Positions 35,336 to 43,279 of a stretch of 64,000 bases of DNA are shown piece after piece. Position 1 is the stretch's first letter; each line of letters opens with the position of its first letter. The stretch lies in NCBI GenBank assembly GCA_016458225.1, contig JAEMGR010000028.1, forward strand, positions 62,001 to 126,000, in the 5' to 3' direction. This stretch comes from Myxococcaceae bacterium JPH2 (GTDB taxonomy: Bacteria > Myxococcota > Myxococcia > Myxococcales > Myxococcaceae). A model generated the notes under the pieces. That model was not told where the DNA came from. It saw only the letters and a list, made by a program, of their open reading frames with translations, and ran no database searches. A program made the position numbers and the translations under genes.

Positions 35336-36118
35336 CTACTCGGGGCCGCTCGTGCCCTCTTTCAGGGCAGTGCGGCCGCCGATCTCCGGGAAGCGCTCAT
35401 AGGCGCGCAGCAGCGCGTCCAGGTGGGCGGGGTTATCGAGATCGAGCGGTGTGTCCGTGAGGCGAACCACCCAGCCGCCCGTCGCGGTGCGCCGCGCCCG
35501 AGAGAGCAGATCCGCGTCGAGGGATGGATTGGGGAAGCCGATGCGCTGCGTGGTGGCCGCCGACCAATAGTTCAGCCACCCCAGTCGATGTGGAACCTCG
35601 GGCGAGCGGATTTCCCAAGGCAGCTTGAGCGCTGGAAGGCCATGGGGTGGGCTCGGTGGTCCCGCCAAGGTGGGGCTTGTCTGCTCCGCGATGTCCCCTG
35701 CGGCGCGCTGGGGTGTGGCGTGAGCCCAGAACGCGTGTGTGGCCTCCGCGACCCGTTCGAGTGTCTCCGCTGCTGCCGAGATCCCCGCCACGTCCAAGGG
35801 CCATTTGGCGTGAACCTCGAACAGTGGCTGTCCTCCTGGATTCTGGCTCGCCGGTGTCTCCCTGCGAGAGAGCGTCACGAAGTGGCCTTCATCTCCATTG
35901 CAGAGCAGCGGCAGCCGTCCACGGGCTGTCTTGGCGGTGTCTCGTGACTCGCGCGGTGGTGCCGGGATGAAGAGACCTTCGTCCGAGAGGGTCCACGACA
36001 AATTCAGCCCGGGGATCGCGCGTTCCATTTCATGGACCACCGCCATGGGGCGCGTGTCCTCGCTGCTCAGTGCAGGCGAATAAGCGACGAGGAGACAGGT
36101 GTCTTGTGGGGCGGTCAT
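35336..36118 (-). CDS. Probable immunity protein (DUF5953/Imm52-like)
   Basis: The protein has 260 residues. I recall similar myxobacterial proteins as DUF5953, usually beside DUF6310 genes, but this is unverified. Visible features are an N-terminal strand LLVAYSPAL, a central WPLDVAGISAAAETLERVAEATHAFW helix region, and a C-terminal WVVRLTDTPLDLDNPAHLDALLRAYERFPEIG. It is a soluble acidic protein without signal or membrane segments. ATG 36118 begins one base after the stop of the lipoprotein toxin candidate, the tight order toxin-then-immunity of polymorphic toxin pairs. I infer neutralisation of the upstream product. Confidence 0.7.
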   Translation of the reverse strand: MTAPQDTCLLVAYSPALSSEDTRPMAVVHEMERAIPGLNLSWTLSDEGLFIPAPPRESRDTAKTARGRLPLLCNGDEGHFVTLSRRETPASQNPGGQPLFEVHAKWPLDVAGISAAAETLERVAEATHAFWAHATPQRAAGDIAEQTSPTLAGPPSPPHGLPALKLPWEIRSPEVPHRLGWLNYWSAATTQRIGFPNPSLDADLLSRARRTATGGWVVRLTDTPLDLDNPAHLDALLRAYERFPEIGGRTALKEGTSGPE

Positions 36119-36119
36119 G

Positions 36120-37031
36120 TCAGCACCAGTCCATGACGACGATGGTGAGGGAGGGGTCGGCGTCGCGCAGGGCTTTTCTGTGGGCATGGCTGCGCACACC
36201 CATCGCGAAGCTGTATCCGCATGCCCTGGCGAGGTCACGCTCCCGCTGTGCTTCCAGGACCTGCTTCTCGATGACGATCTCCCGGAGCGCGACCGTGAAC
36301 GTGTCGAAGTGGTCCGTCTTGATCTCCCACAGCACACGGGTTCGGAGCTGAAGGGCATCGAAGCGCTTTCCGTTGACGAGCACATCCGCCCCGGGGAAGC
36401 CATTCTGAGGGACCAAGTCGGCGCACCGGTTGTGCATCGCATCGCCGCCGAGGTGTGGCACGGGGCGAGGTGCGCAATCAGGACTGCGCTCTTGGGTCTC
36501 AGGCCCGGTTGGCACCGGGGGCAGCCAGTCTTGCCCCGCGGGCTCTGGCTTGTGCCTTCGAGACATGGCGAGTTCTGGCGGGGCGGGCTTCGTCGTGAGC
36601 GAGGGCTCCGCACCCGTAGGGCGACTCCCCTTCAGCTCGTACGCATCCAGTGCTTCTTGGATGGCGAAGCCCACCACCACCGCACCGGCGATGACGACCG
36701 CTCCCACCACGACCTCGGGCGCCGCCAAGACACACAGTCCGATGCCCAGGACGACCGTATCCGCCGAGGCGACCGCGCATCTCCCAGTGGGGTCATTGAA
36801 GCGAAGCCGGTCGTGGTCAAGGCGTGGGAAGCACTCCTCCACAAGCACAGGCCAGGGATGCGAAGCTTCGTGGACCGCGCAGCGCCCCTGGTCTCGCCAA
36901 GGCAGCGTCGCCGCTCGCTGGAGGTTGGCGAGCCTCGGGTCCTTGGGGACTGGCTCTCCGGCATGAGGCGTGGGGGACGTCGCGCAGGCCATGAGCAGGA
37001 GCAGCACTGCGATGCAGGTGCAGATGCGCAT
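36120..37031 (-). CDS. Lipoprotein toxin candidate with nuclease-like C-terminus (DUF6310-like)
   Basis: The protein has 303 residues. The lipobox LLMAC gives C16. A long hydrophobic segment (about 88-120) is followed by a Pro-rich linker (about 130-185) and a C-terminal domain with DVLVNGKRFDAL and LWEIKTD (E236, K238), then a helix with EAQRERDLARACGY. That Asp ... Glu-x-Lys pattern resembles PD-(D/E)xK nucleases, a common toxin domain. I recall the family as DUF6310. A nuclease on a lipoprotein would need delivery into a target cell; myxobacterial outer-membrane exchange (SitA-type lipoprotein toxins) is a known precedent. A strong hairpin just upstream separates it from the next gene. Confidence 0.68.
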   Translation of the reverse strand: MRICTCIAVLLLLMACATSPTPHAGEPVPKDPRLANLQRAATLPWRDQGRCAVHEASHPWPVLVEECFPRLDHDRLRFNDPTGRCAVASADTVVLGIGLCVLAAPEVVVGAVVIAGAVVVGFAIQEALDAYELKGSRPTGAEPSLTTKPAPPELAMSRRHKPEPAGQDWLPPVPTGPETQERSPDCAPRPVPHLGGDAMHNRCADLVPQNGFPGADVLVNGKRFDALQLRTRVLWEIKTDHFDTFTVALREIVIEKQVLEAQRERDLARACGYSFAMGVRSHAHRKALRDADPSLTIVVMDWC

Positions 37032-37068
37032 GGCGGTATCCCTTCACGTGGTGGGCATGAGCTTGTCT

Positions 37069-37102
37069 GCTCGTGAGGATGCCAGCACGCATCCTCACGA
37101 GC
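37069..37102 (-). terminator. Strong hairpin terminator of esterase gene
   Basis: A perfect 13-bp stem (GCTCGTGAGGATG with its complement, 8-base loop) lies 17 bases past the esterase stop, between it and the downstream toxin candidate gene. Confidence 0.65.
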
Positions 37103-37118
37103 GGGGCACCGCTTCTGC

Positions 37119-37892
37119 TCAGGAGTCGCTGACGAGGAAGGTGAAGCCTTCGGCGGCGATGTCGGCGGGCAGCTCGTGCTTGCCGTCGAAGGCGTGGAAC
37201 TCGACCGAGTACTTCTCATTCGTGAGCTGGTACTCGATGTACTTGCCGCTGGTGTCGAACGACAGCACAGGGTCTCGCGTTCCGTGGGACATGTACACGC
37301 GCGGCTTGCCCACCAGCTCCGACGGCGCCACGAAGCCCGCTGAGAACGCCGCGATGTGCTGGAACACATCCCCGTTCGACAGGCCCAGCGACAACGCATA
37401 GGTGGCCCCGTCCGAGAACCCGCCGATGCCCACTCGGGCCGGGTCCACCGAGAACCGGCTGAACACCTGCTTCAACTTGTCATCGATGAAGTCGCGGTCC
37501 GGACCGTACTTCCCGATGAGCATGTCCCAGGATTCCTCCTGGGACTTCGGAATCAGGAGCAGCGCTCCCGCCGTATCGGCGGAGGCTCGGAAGCGCTTGA
37601 GCATGCTCTCGGGCAGCTCGCCCGCGCCGTGCAGCAGGAGCACCAGCGGCGCGGGCGTCCCGGCCTGATAGGACTCCGGGACATACACGAGGCCGCTCGT
37701 CCCCGTGTCGGTGAGCCAGATGACGCCCTTCTCCGTGCTCAAGGCATTCGGCGCGGCGGGCCGGGCGCTCAGGCGCGAAGACCCGAACGCCGTGTTCACC
37801 ACGAAGCTGTCCTCTTCGTGACAGCCCGACGCCAGCACGACCAGGGCCGCCGCCAAGAAGCCGCTCACGCACCACGACGCAGATCGCTTCAT
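37119..37892 (-). CDS. Lipoprotein alpha/beta-hydrolase (esterase-like)
   Basis: The protein has 257 residues. The start at 37892 gives a lipoprotein signal (VVLASGC). The hydrolase domain shows LVLLLHGAGE (oxyanion), GGFSDGATYA with nucleophile S160, SHGTRDPVL with the acid Asp and GKHELP with the His. Together this matches predicted esterases of the carboxylesterase/polyhydroxybutyrate-depolymerase type. A longer in-frame reading to 38060 is Arg-rich and unlikely. It may be exported to hydrolyse esters at the cell surface. Confidence 0.85.
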   Translation of the reverse strand: MKRSASWCVSGFLAAALVVLASGCHEEDSFVVNTAFGSSRLSARPAAPNALSTEKGVIWLTDTGTSGLVYVPESYQAGTPAPLVLLLHGAGELPESMLKRFRASADTAGALLLIPKSQEESWDMLIGKYGPDRDFIDDKLKQVFSRFSVDPARVGIGGFSDGATYALSLGLSNGDVFQHIAAFSAGFVAPSELVGKPRVYMSHGTRDPVLSFDTSGKYIEYQLTNEKYSVEFHAFDGKHELPADIAAEGFTFLVSDS

Positions 37893-38002
37893 CCCTTCGC
37901 TCCTCCGTGCTCTCGCATCGCGAACGAAACGACTTCGGCGTCGCGGTATATCGAGGCCCGAGGGAGCCGACGAGGTGTCTTGGGTGACGCGCCTGCTCGG
38001 GA

Positions 38003-39388
38003 CTACCGCACGCGCTCGATGCGCTGGCGGCGTCCCTTGATGCGTCCCTCGCTCAAGCACTGGAACGCGAGACGCGACACGCTTCGGGCGACCGCGACGT
38101 AGGCCACGCGATCCTGGATCTCAATCTTGCCCACGTCGCTCGCGTTCAGCCCGCCCGCCTCGCCCGTCAGCGCGCCGAGGATGTCTCCCGGCCGCATCTT
38201 GTCCTTGCGCCCCGCCAGGATGCACAGCGTGTCCCACGGCGAGCCGAGCCCCGCCGCGCCCGTCGCGCTCACGGGCGGCAGCGCCTCCGTGCTGGCGCGC
38301 TCCAGCCGCACGCCCGTGGCGGACTCGATGGTCTCCACCTTGCGAGCGTCCTGCGCCGTGACGAGCGACACCGCCAACCCCGTCCGCCCCGCGCGCCCCG
38401 TCCGCCCGATGCGATGCACATACGGCTCGGGCTGCGCCGGCACGTCGAAGTTGATGACGGCGTCCAACGCCTCCACGTCGATGCCTCGCCCCGCCACGTC
38501 CGTGGCCACCAGGATGCGCGTGCTGTGATTGCGGAACTTCGCCATCACGCGGTCGCGCTCCTCCTGCTCCAAGTCCCCTTGCAGTCCATCCGCGCTCACG
38601 CCCGCTCGGCTGAGCCCGCGCGCCACCTCGGCCACCGTCACCTTGAGGTTGCAGAACACGATGGCCGAGCCGGGCTGGTGATGCTGGAGGATGCGCAAGA
38701 GGAGCGCCGACTTCTCCTCGGGCGTGCACGGATAGGCCACCTGCTGGATGGTCGGCGCGCTGTCCGTCGACTCCACCGTCACGCGCGTGGGCGAGCGCTG
38801 GAACGCGCGGCTCATCTGCTCGATGGTGTCCGGGAACGTGGCGGAGAAGAGCACCGTCTGCCGGGTGCGCGGCGTCTCGGCGAGGATGCGCTCCATGTCC
38901 TCGCGGAAGCCCATGTCGAGCATCCGGTCCGCTTCGTCGAGCACCACCGTGACCAGGTTCCGCGTGTCGAGCGCCTCGCGCTGAAGCAGGTCCAACACGC
39001 GCCCCGGCGTCCCCACCGCCACGTGCGCGCCCTTCTCCAGCGCGTTCACCTGCGGGCGAATGGGCTGACCGCCCGCCAGCGCCAGCACCTGGAGGCCCGG
39101 CAGCCTGCGCCCCAGCCGGCGCAGCTCGCCCGCCACCTGCGCGCAGAGCTCACGCGTGGGGCACAGCACGAGCGCCTGGATGTGACGCCGCGACAGGTCC
39201 ACCTTCTGGAGCAGCGGCAGCGCGAAGGCCGCCGTCTTCCCGCTGCCCGTGCGGGCCTGCCCCACGAGGTCCTTCCCCGCGAGCAGCACGGGGATGCTCT
39301 GCGCCTGGATGGGCGTGGCGGTCTGGAACTCCAGCTCCTGGAGGACCTGAAGCAAAGGGGGAGCAAGGGCGAGGGCAGCGAATTCCAT
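38003..39388 (-). CDS. dbpA: ATP-dependent RNA helicase DbpA
   Basis: The protein has 461 residues. The DEAD-box motifs are complete: Q-motif (TPIQAQSIP), I ARTGSGKT, Ia, II VLDEAD, III SAT, IV IVFCN, V ATDVAGRGID, VI HRIGRTGRAG. The C-terminal 75 residues (DILGALTGEAGG...IEIQDRVAYVAVA) match the DbpA RNA-binding domain that recognises 23S rRNA hairpin 92, which separates it from general DEAD helicases. It acts in 50S ribosome assembly. ATG 39388 was chosen over a longer in-frame start at 39439. Confidence 0.92.
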   Translation of the reverse strand: MEFAALALAPPLLQVLQELEFQTATPIQAQSIPVLLAGKDLVGQARTGSGKTAAFALPLLQKVDLSRRHIQALVLCPTRELCAQVAGELRRLGRRLPGLQVLALAGGQPIRPQVNALEKGAHVAVGTPGRVLDLLQREALDTRNLVTVVLDEADRMLDMGFREDMERILAETPRTRQTVLFSATFPDTIEQMSRAFQRSPTRVTVESTDSAPTIQQVAYPCTPEEKSALLLRILQHHQPGSAIVFCNLKVTVAEVARGLSRAGVSADGLQGDLEQEERDRVMAKFRNHSTRILVATDVAGRGIDVEALDAVINFDVPAQPEPYVHRIGRTGRAGRTGLAVSLVTAQDARKVETIESATGVRLERASTEALPPVSATGAAGLGSPWDTLCILAGRKDKMRPGDILGALTGEAGGLNASDVGKIEIQDRVAYVAVARSVSRLAFQCLSEGRIKGRRQRIERVR

Positions 39389-39436
39389 GACGGCCTCCAA
39401 GAAGACAGAGGCGCGGGAATGAGCCTCGGGTTGTTT

Positions 39437-39463
39437 CACGCGCCCCGGGTCACGAGGCGCGTG
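39437..39463 (-). terminator. Hairpin between zinc-ribbon SDR and dbpA
   Basis: CACGCGCC with its exact complement GGCGCGTG around an 11-base loop lies 8-34 bases past the SDR stop. No U-run follows on the minus strand, so termination may be partial. Confidence 0.45.
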
Positions 39464-39470
39464 CGCGCGG

Positions 39471-41045
39471 TTACCACGCCGTGTGACGGTAATCCTTGAA
39501 GAAGTTGCCCCAGACGAACTCGCCGGTGTTCTCGGAGGTCATCACGGGGTCCACGATGCGCGCCGCTCCGTCCACGATGTCCAGCGGCGGCTGGAAGTCC
39601 AACTCCTTCACCTTGCGCTCGGCGTGCAGGGCCGGGTCCTCGTCGGTGACCCAGCCCGTGTCCACCGCGTTCATGAAGATGTTGTCCTTCGCGTAGTCCG
39701 GCGCGGAGGTCAGCGTCATCATGTTCAGCGCGGCCTTCGCCATGTTCGTGTGCGGGTGACGGTCCGTCTTCGTCCCGCGCGAGAAGCTGCCCTCCATGGC
39801 GGACACGTTCACGATGTGCCCGGGCTTGCTGCGGTCCTTCATCATCAAGGGCTTGAGCTTGCCGCAGAGGATGAAGGGCGCCACCGCGTTCACCAGGTGC
39901 ACCTCCAGCATCTCGGCGGTGGGCACCTCCGCCAGCTTCATCCGCCAGGAGTTCACCTCGCGCAGGTCCACCTGCTGGAGGTCCGCGTCCAGCCGCCCCT
40001 GCGGGAAGAGCGCCTGCGTGTCGCCCTCCTGCTCCAGGTGATACGGCTGGAGCGACAGCGCCGCCGACGAGTGGATGCCCAGCGCGGGGTCGCTGCTGCG
40101 CCACGACGCCGCGAGCGCCGACGGGTCCTGACCTCCCGCGCCGAGCGTGGGCTGGAGCGCCGTGACGCACTCCTCATGGCCCGCGAGCAACGTGCGCGCC
40201 GCGTCCGGGAGCGTGTCGAAGGCGCGCTGCTCACCGTCCAGCAGGTGCGCGTAGAAGCCGGGCGGACGGCGCACCGTCTGCGCCGCGTTGTTGATGAGGA
40301 TGTCCAGCCGCTGGTGCGTCTGCTCGATGTGCCGCGCGAACAGCTCCACGCTGGGCGCGTGGCGCAGGTCCAGCCCGTGGATGTGCAGCCGGTGCGACCA
40401 GCTGGAGAAGTCCGGCTCCTGCATGTACCGGCCCGCCGCGTCCTTGGGGAAGCGCGTGGTGGCAATCACTCGCGCGCCCGAGCGCAGCAGCATGAGCGAC
40501 GCCTGATAGCCAATCTTCACGCGAGCGCCGGTGATGAGCGCGACCTTGCCCGTCAGCGGCGCGCGCTGCGTGCGCTTGGCGTAGTTGAAGTCCGCGCAGT
40601 CACAGCACATCGTGTCGTAGAAGAAGTGCAGCTTGCGGTACTCCGCCTTGCACACGTAGCACCGGCGCGGGACCTCCAGGATGCGCTCGGCCTGCTCGGT
40701 GGGCGGCGGCGGCGGCAGCGCGGGCACGGTGAACACGGGGGAGCGGCGCAGCGAGCGAATCTCGGTCGTCGCGCGAATCTCGCGGTCATGCGCGCGCTTC
40801 GTCTCCTTGCGGTCGCGGCGCAGCGCCTTGGCGAAGCGAGACTTCGCGGTCCGGTCGGGGTGCACCATGCGGCCCGCCGCCGCGAGCAGCTCGATGCGGT
40901 CCTCCTCCGGCAGCCTCGCCAGCAGGAAGCGGTTCTCGCTCACCGCCTGGAGGACCCGCGTGCACGCGCGGACCTCGTCCAGCGACAGGGTGACCGGGGG
41001 CAGCGCTTCGGGCGGGGGCGGAGAAGTCGTCTCGTCGTTGCTCAT
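39471..41045 (-). CDS. SDR oxidoreductase fused to N-terminal zinc-ribbon-like region
   Basis: The protein has 524 residues, about twice a classical SDR. Residues about 1-160 are helical and end in a Cys cluster, CYVC-x17-CCDC, that resembles a treble-clef or zinc ribbon. The SDR part (about 165-524) has ALITGARVKIG, ILINNAAQ and VSAMEGSF, then the expected Tyr-x3-Lys helix, where the Tyr position reads HTNMAKAAL, so the catalytic Tyr is not obvious. A 70-residue insertion separates the NNAG segment from the Ser. The reaction is unknown and loss of activity is possible. The gene is followed by dbpA on the same strand. Confidence 0.8.
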   Translation of the reverse strand: MSNDETTSPPPPEALPPVTLSLDEVRACTRVLQAVSENRFLLARLPEEDRIELLAAAGRMVHPDRTAKSRFAKALRRDRKETKRAHDREIRATTEIRSLRRSPVFTVPALPPPPPTEQAERILEVPRRCYVCKAEYRKLHFFYDTMCCDCADFNYAKRTQRAPLTGKVALITGARVKIGYQASLMLLRSGARVIATTRFPKDAAGRYMQEPDFSSWSHRLHIHGLDLRHAPSVELFARHIEQTHQRLDILINNAAQTVRRPPGFYAHLLDGEQRAFDTLPDAARTLLAGHEECVTALQPTLGAGGQDPSALAASWRSSDPALGIHSSAALSLQPYHLEQEGDTQALFPQGRLDADLQQVDLREVNSWRMKLAEVPTAEMLEVHLVNAVAPFILCGKLKPLMMKDRSKPGHIVNVSAMEGSFSRGTKTDRHPHTNMAKAALNMMTLTSAPDYAKDNIFMNAVDTGWVTDEDPALHAERKVKELDFQPPLDIVDGAARIVDPVMTSENTGEFVWGNFFKDYRHTAW

Positions 41046-41147
41046 CCCACCGGTGCATACCTCCCAGCGCGACGCGAGGAAAGGGCGCTGGTGGAGGCCG
41101 CCCGGCGGGGTGGTGGGAGTGCGGGCGACCGGGCCCCGCGAGTGTTG

Positions 41148-41246
41148 TCCCGTGGCTCAGGACAGGGGCTTTCCAGCCCCGTGGCTCAGGACAGGGGCTT
41201 TCCAGCCCCGTGGCTCAGGACAGGGGCTTTCCAGCCCCGTGGCTCA
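41148..41246. repeat. 29-bp hairpin repeats, three plus one partial
   Basis: Near-identical units lie at 41148-41176, 41177-41205 and 41206-41234; a degenerate fourth unit is inside the end of the following SDR gene. Each unit contains GGGGCT-TTCC-AGCCCC, a 6-bp stem with a 4-base loop. In the minus-strand direction they lie just past the SDR stop (41244-41246), so they could act as stacked terminators. They look like tandem duplications of the gene's last codons. Confidence 0.85.
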
Positions 41247-42059
41247 GGACGAGGGCTTCAGCCCCCCGGCGTACATGCTGCCGGAGCGCGAGATGATGAC
41301 CCCGTGGGGCAAGAGCTTCATGGACAGGGCGAGCAGCCGGTTGAGCAATCCAGGGATGGACAGCTCCTTGCGCCGGACGAAGGCGCGCACCGCGAGCCGG
41401 GCGCACTCCTCGGCGGACATGATGCCCAGGTCGCCTGCCTTGAACTTCCGGGAGAGGCCGGACAGCTCCAGCATCTCGGTGGCGATGCCGCCGGGCGCGA
41501 ACACCGTCACGGACACGCCCGTCTTGCGCAGCTCGTAGGCGAGCCCGCGCCCGTAGCTGATGACGAAGGACTTCGTGGCCGCGTAGGCCGTCTGGTACGG
41601 CAGCGGCGAGAAGCCGGCCATGGAGGCCACCAGCATGAGGCCGCTCGGCGTGCCCTGCTGGAGGAAGTGCGTGGAGAAGCGCTGCGAGAGGTCCACGAGG
41701 CTGGTGATGTTCGTGGCCACCATGGACTCGAAGTCCGCGGGGGCCTGCTCCAGCGCTCGGCCGAAGAACGTCACGCCCGCGTTGAGGATGGCGCCGGCCA
41801 CGTCGCGCCCGGCCACGGCGGACTCGAAGAGGCGCTGAGGCTCACCCGCGCGGGAGAGGTCCGCGGCGAGCGGCGCCACCTTCACGCCGTGCTTCGACTC
41901 GAGTTCCGCTTGCAGCGCGCTCAGCCGGTCCGCGCGGCGGGCCACGGCGATGATGTTCGCGCCGTGCTGGCTCGCGAGCACGCGCGCCATCTCCAGCCCC
42001 AGTCCCGACGACGCGCCGGTGACGACCACCCAGCGATTCTTCAGCTCCAACCTGGCCAT
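41244..42059 (-). CDS. Short-chain dehydrogenase/reductase
   Basis: The protein has 271 residues. Motifs are VVTGASSGLG, AILNAGV (in place of NNAG), the Ser in VASMAG and YAATKSF (Tyr-x3-Lys), as in classical SDRs related to DltE. The C-terminal region is hydrophobic with LLNRLLALSMKLLPHG, suggesting membrane association as in some 3-ketosphinganine or steroid-dehydrogenase-like SDRs. The last codons (GGLKPSS) lie in a degenerate 29-bp repeat copied downstream. A hairpin terminator lies upstream, after the MscS gene. Confidence 0.88.
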   Translation of the reverse strand: MARLELKNRWVVVTGASSGLGLEMARVLASQHGANIIAVARRADRLSALQAELESKHGVKVAPLAADLSRAGEPQRLFESAVAGRDVAGAILNAGVTFFGRALEQAPADFESMVATNITSLVDLSQRFSTHFLQQGTPSGLMLVASMAGFSPLPYQTAYAATKSFVISYGRGLAYELRKTGVSVTVFAPGGIATEMLELSGLSRKFKAGDLGIMSAEECARLAVRAFVRRKELSIPGLLNRLLALSMKLLPHGVIISRSGSMYAGGLKPSS

Positions 42060-42163
42060 GGCGCGTTCCACTACCCCAGCCGCGCGCCGCGCGCGACCTC
42101 CGTGCGCTTGCCTGGCTCGGTGGAGCGCGAGGACCCGCCAGTTGCAGGGCCCGCAAAGTAGCA

Positions 42164-42191
42164 GGGCCCCGGAGGAGGGGCTCCGGGGCCC
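42164..42191 (-). terminator. Strong hairpin terminator of MscS-like gene
   Basis: A perfect 11-bp stem, GGGCCCCGGAG with its complement around GAGGGG, lies about 70-95 bases past the MscS stop and separates it from the downstream SDR gene. Confidence 0.65.
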
Positions 42192-42259
42192 TTGCCGTGC
42201 GTCGACTGCGGGATGGGGGGAAGCTCCGGGCTGGGGGAGCCCGGGCACTGGCCGAGGGG

Positions 42260-43081
42260 TCAGCCAGCCTTGGTGAGCACCGCCATGGGGGGCGGCGCGG
42301 GGACGACGTAGGCCGCGGCGAGGAGGGCGTCCGACAGGGCCTGGGTGAGGGCGCCTTGCACCGCGTCTCCGCGCGTGGGGGCGCACCAGGCAGTCACCGC
42401 GAGGACAGGGCCCGCCGCGGTGAACTCCGCGATGCCCACGCCCACGCCCGGGGTCGTCAGCACGTCGGGGATGCCCGCCGCGACGCTGGCGAACGCCTCC
42501 TGCATCGCGCGCACGTTCGTGCCGTGCACGAGCGGGACCTTCACGACGACGCGCCGGTGCGGGTGCGAGTGGAAGTTGACGATGTTGTCGCCCAGCAGCC
42601 GGCTGTTGCCGACGAAGATGCGCACGTTGTCGGGCGTATCAATCGTGGTGACGAAGAGACCAATCTCCTGCACCGCGCCGCTGATGCCGCCGCCGCTGAT
42701 CTCCTCGCCCACTCGGAAGGGCCGCAGCACCAGCAGGAACACGCCCGCCGCGAAGTTGGAGAGCAGGCCGGACCAGGCCGAGCCGATCGCGATGCCGGCC
42801 GCGGCCAGCAGGGCGGCGAAGGACGTGGTCTCGACCCCCATCACTCCCAGCAGCGACAGCAGCAGGAGGATGGTGAGGAAGCCGCTGAAGAGGGACTCGA
42901 CGTAGCGGATGAGCGTGGCGTCGAACTTGCGCTTCTGCAGCGCGAGATGGAGCACCTTCTGGAAACCGCCGATGGCGGTGCGCCCCATGAACCACAGCAC
43001 GATGACGGCGGCCAGCTTCAGGAAGAAGGGCAGCGCGTCCGTCAGTGCCAGGGTCTTCAATTGAGTGATGAGTGATTCCAC
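42260..43081 (-). CDS. MscS-type mechanosensitive channel
   Basis: The protein has 273 residues. Three membrane segments (about 18-40, 62-84, 88-118) precede the beta domain (RPFRVGEEI; VGLFVTTIDTPDN-like, here QEIGLFVTTIDTPDNV) and an alpha/beta C-terminus. The pore helix has the Gly/Ala pattern AGIAIGSAWSGLLSNFAAG expected of TM3. It is a small MscS relieving turgor on hypo-osmotic shock. About 150 bases upstream lie three phased palindromes that could control it. Confidence 0.88.
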   Translation of the reverse strand: MESLITQLKTLALTDALPFFLKLAAVIVLWFMGRTAIGGFQKVLHLALQKRKFDATLIRYVESLFSGFLTILLLLSLLGVMGVETTSFAALLAAAGIAIGSAWSGLLSNFAAGVFLLVLRPFRVGEEISGGGISGAVQEIGLFVTTIDTPDNVRIFVGNSRLLGDNIVNFHSHPHRRVVVKVPLVHGTNVRAMQEAFASVAAGIPDVLTTPGVGVGIAEFTAAGPVLAVTAWCAPTRGDAVQGALTQALSDALLAAAYVVPAPPPMAVLTKAG

Positions 43082-43226
43082 GTGTGCCGCCGACCTTTGC
43101 TGGGTGCTGGGATGTTCCAGGCGAGCGCGGACTGTACAGCAATCACAGTGCCAGTCCGGAGTTGCCGTGTCGGAGGCCCCGCCTCAGAGGAGGCGGGCCG
43201 TTTCCCAGCCGACACGGGCGCGGGCC

Positions 43227-43279
43227 CTGACGTGTCAGGGTGGGGCTCTGACATGTCAGGGCAGGGATTGACCCGTCAG
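43227..43279. repeat. Three phased short palindromes
   Basis: CTGACGTGTCAG (43227-43238), CTGACATGTCAG (43248-43259) and TTGACCCGTCAG (43268-43279) share CTGAC-N2-GTCAG and start 21 and 20 bp apart. They lie upstream of the minus-strand MscS gene and the last touches the stop of the cyclase-type gene. The phasing suggests cooperative binding of a dimeric protein. Confidence 0.6.

Noticed and set aside
41148-41246. Possible CRISPR array
   Set aside because: Units are contiguous with no spacers and contain a gene tail; no cas genes nearby.
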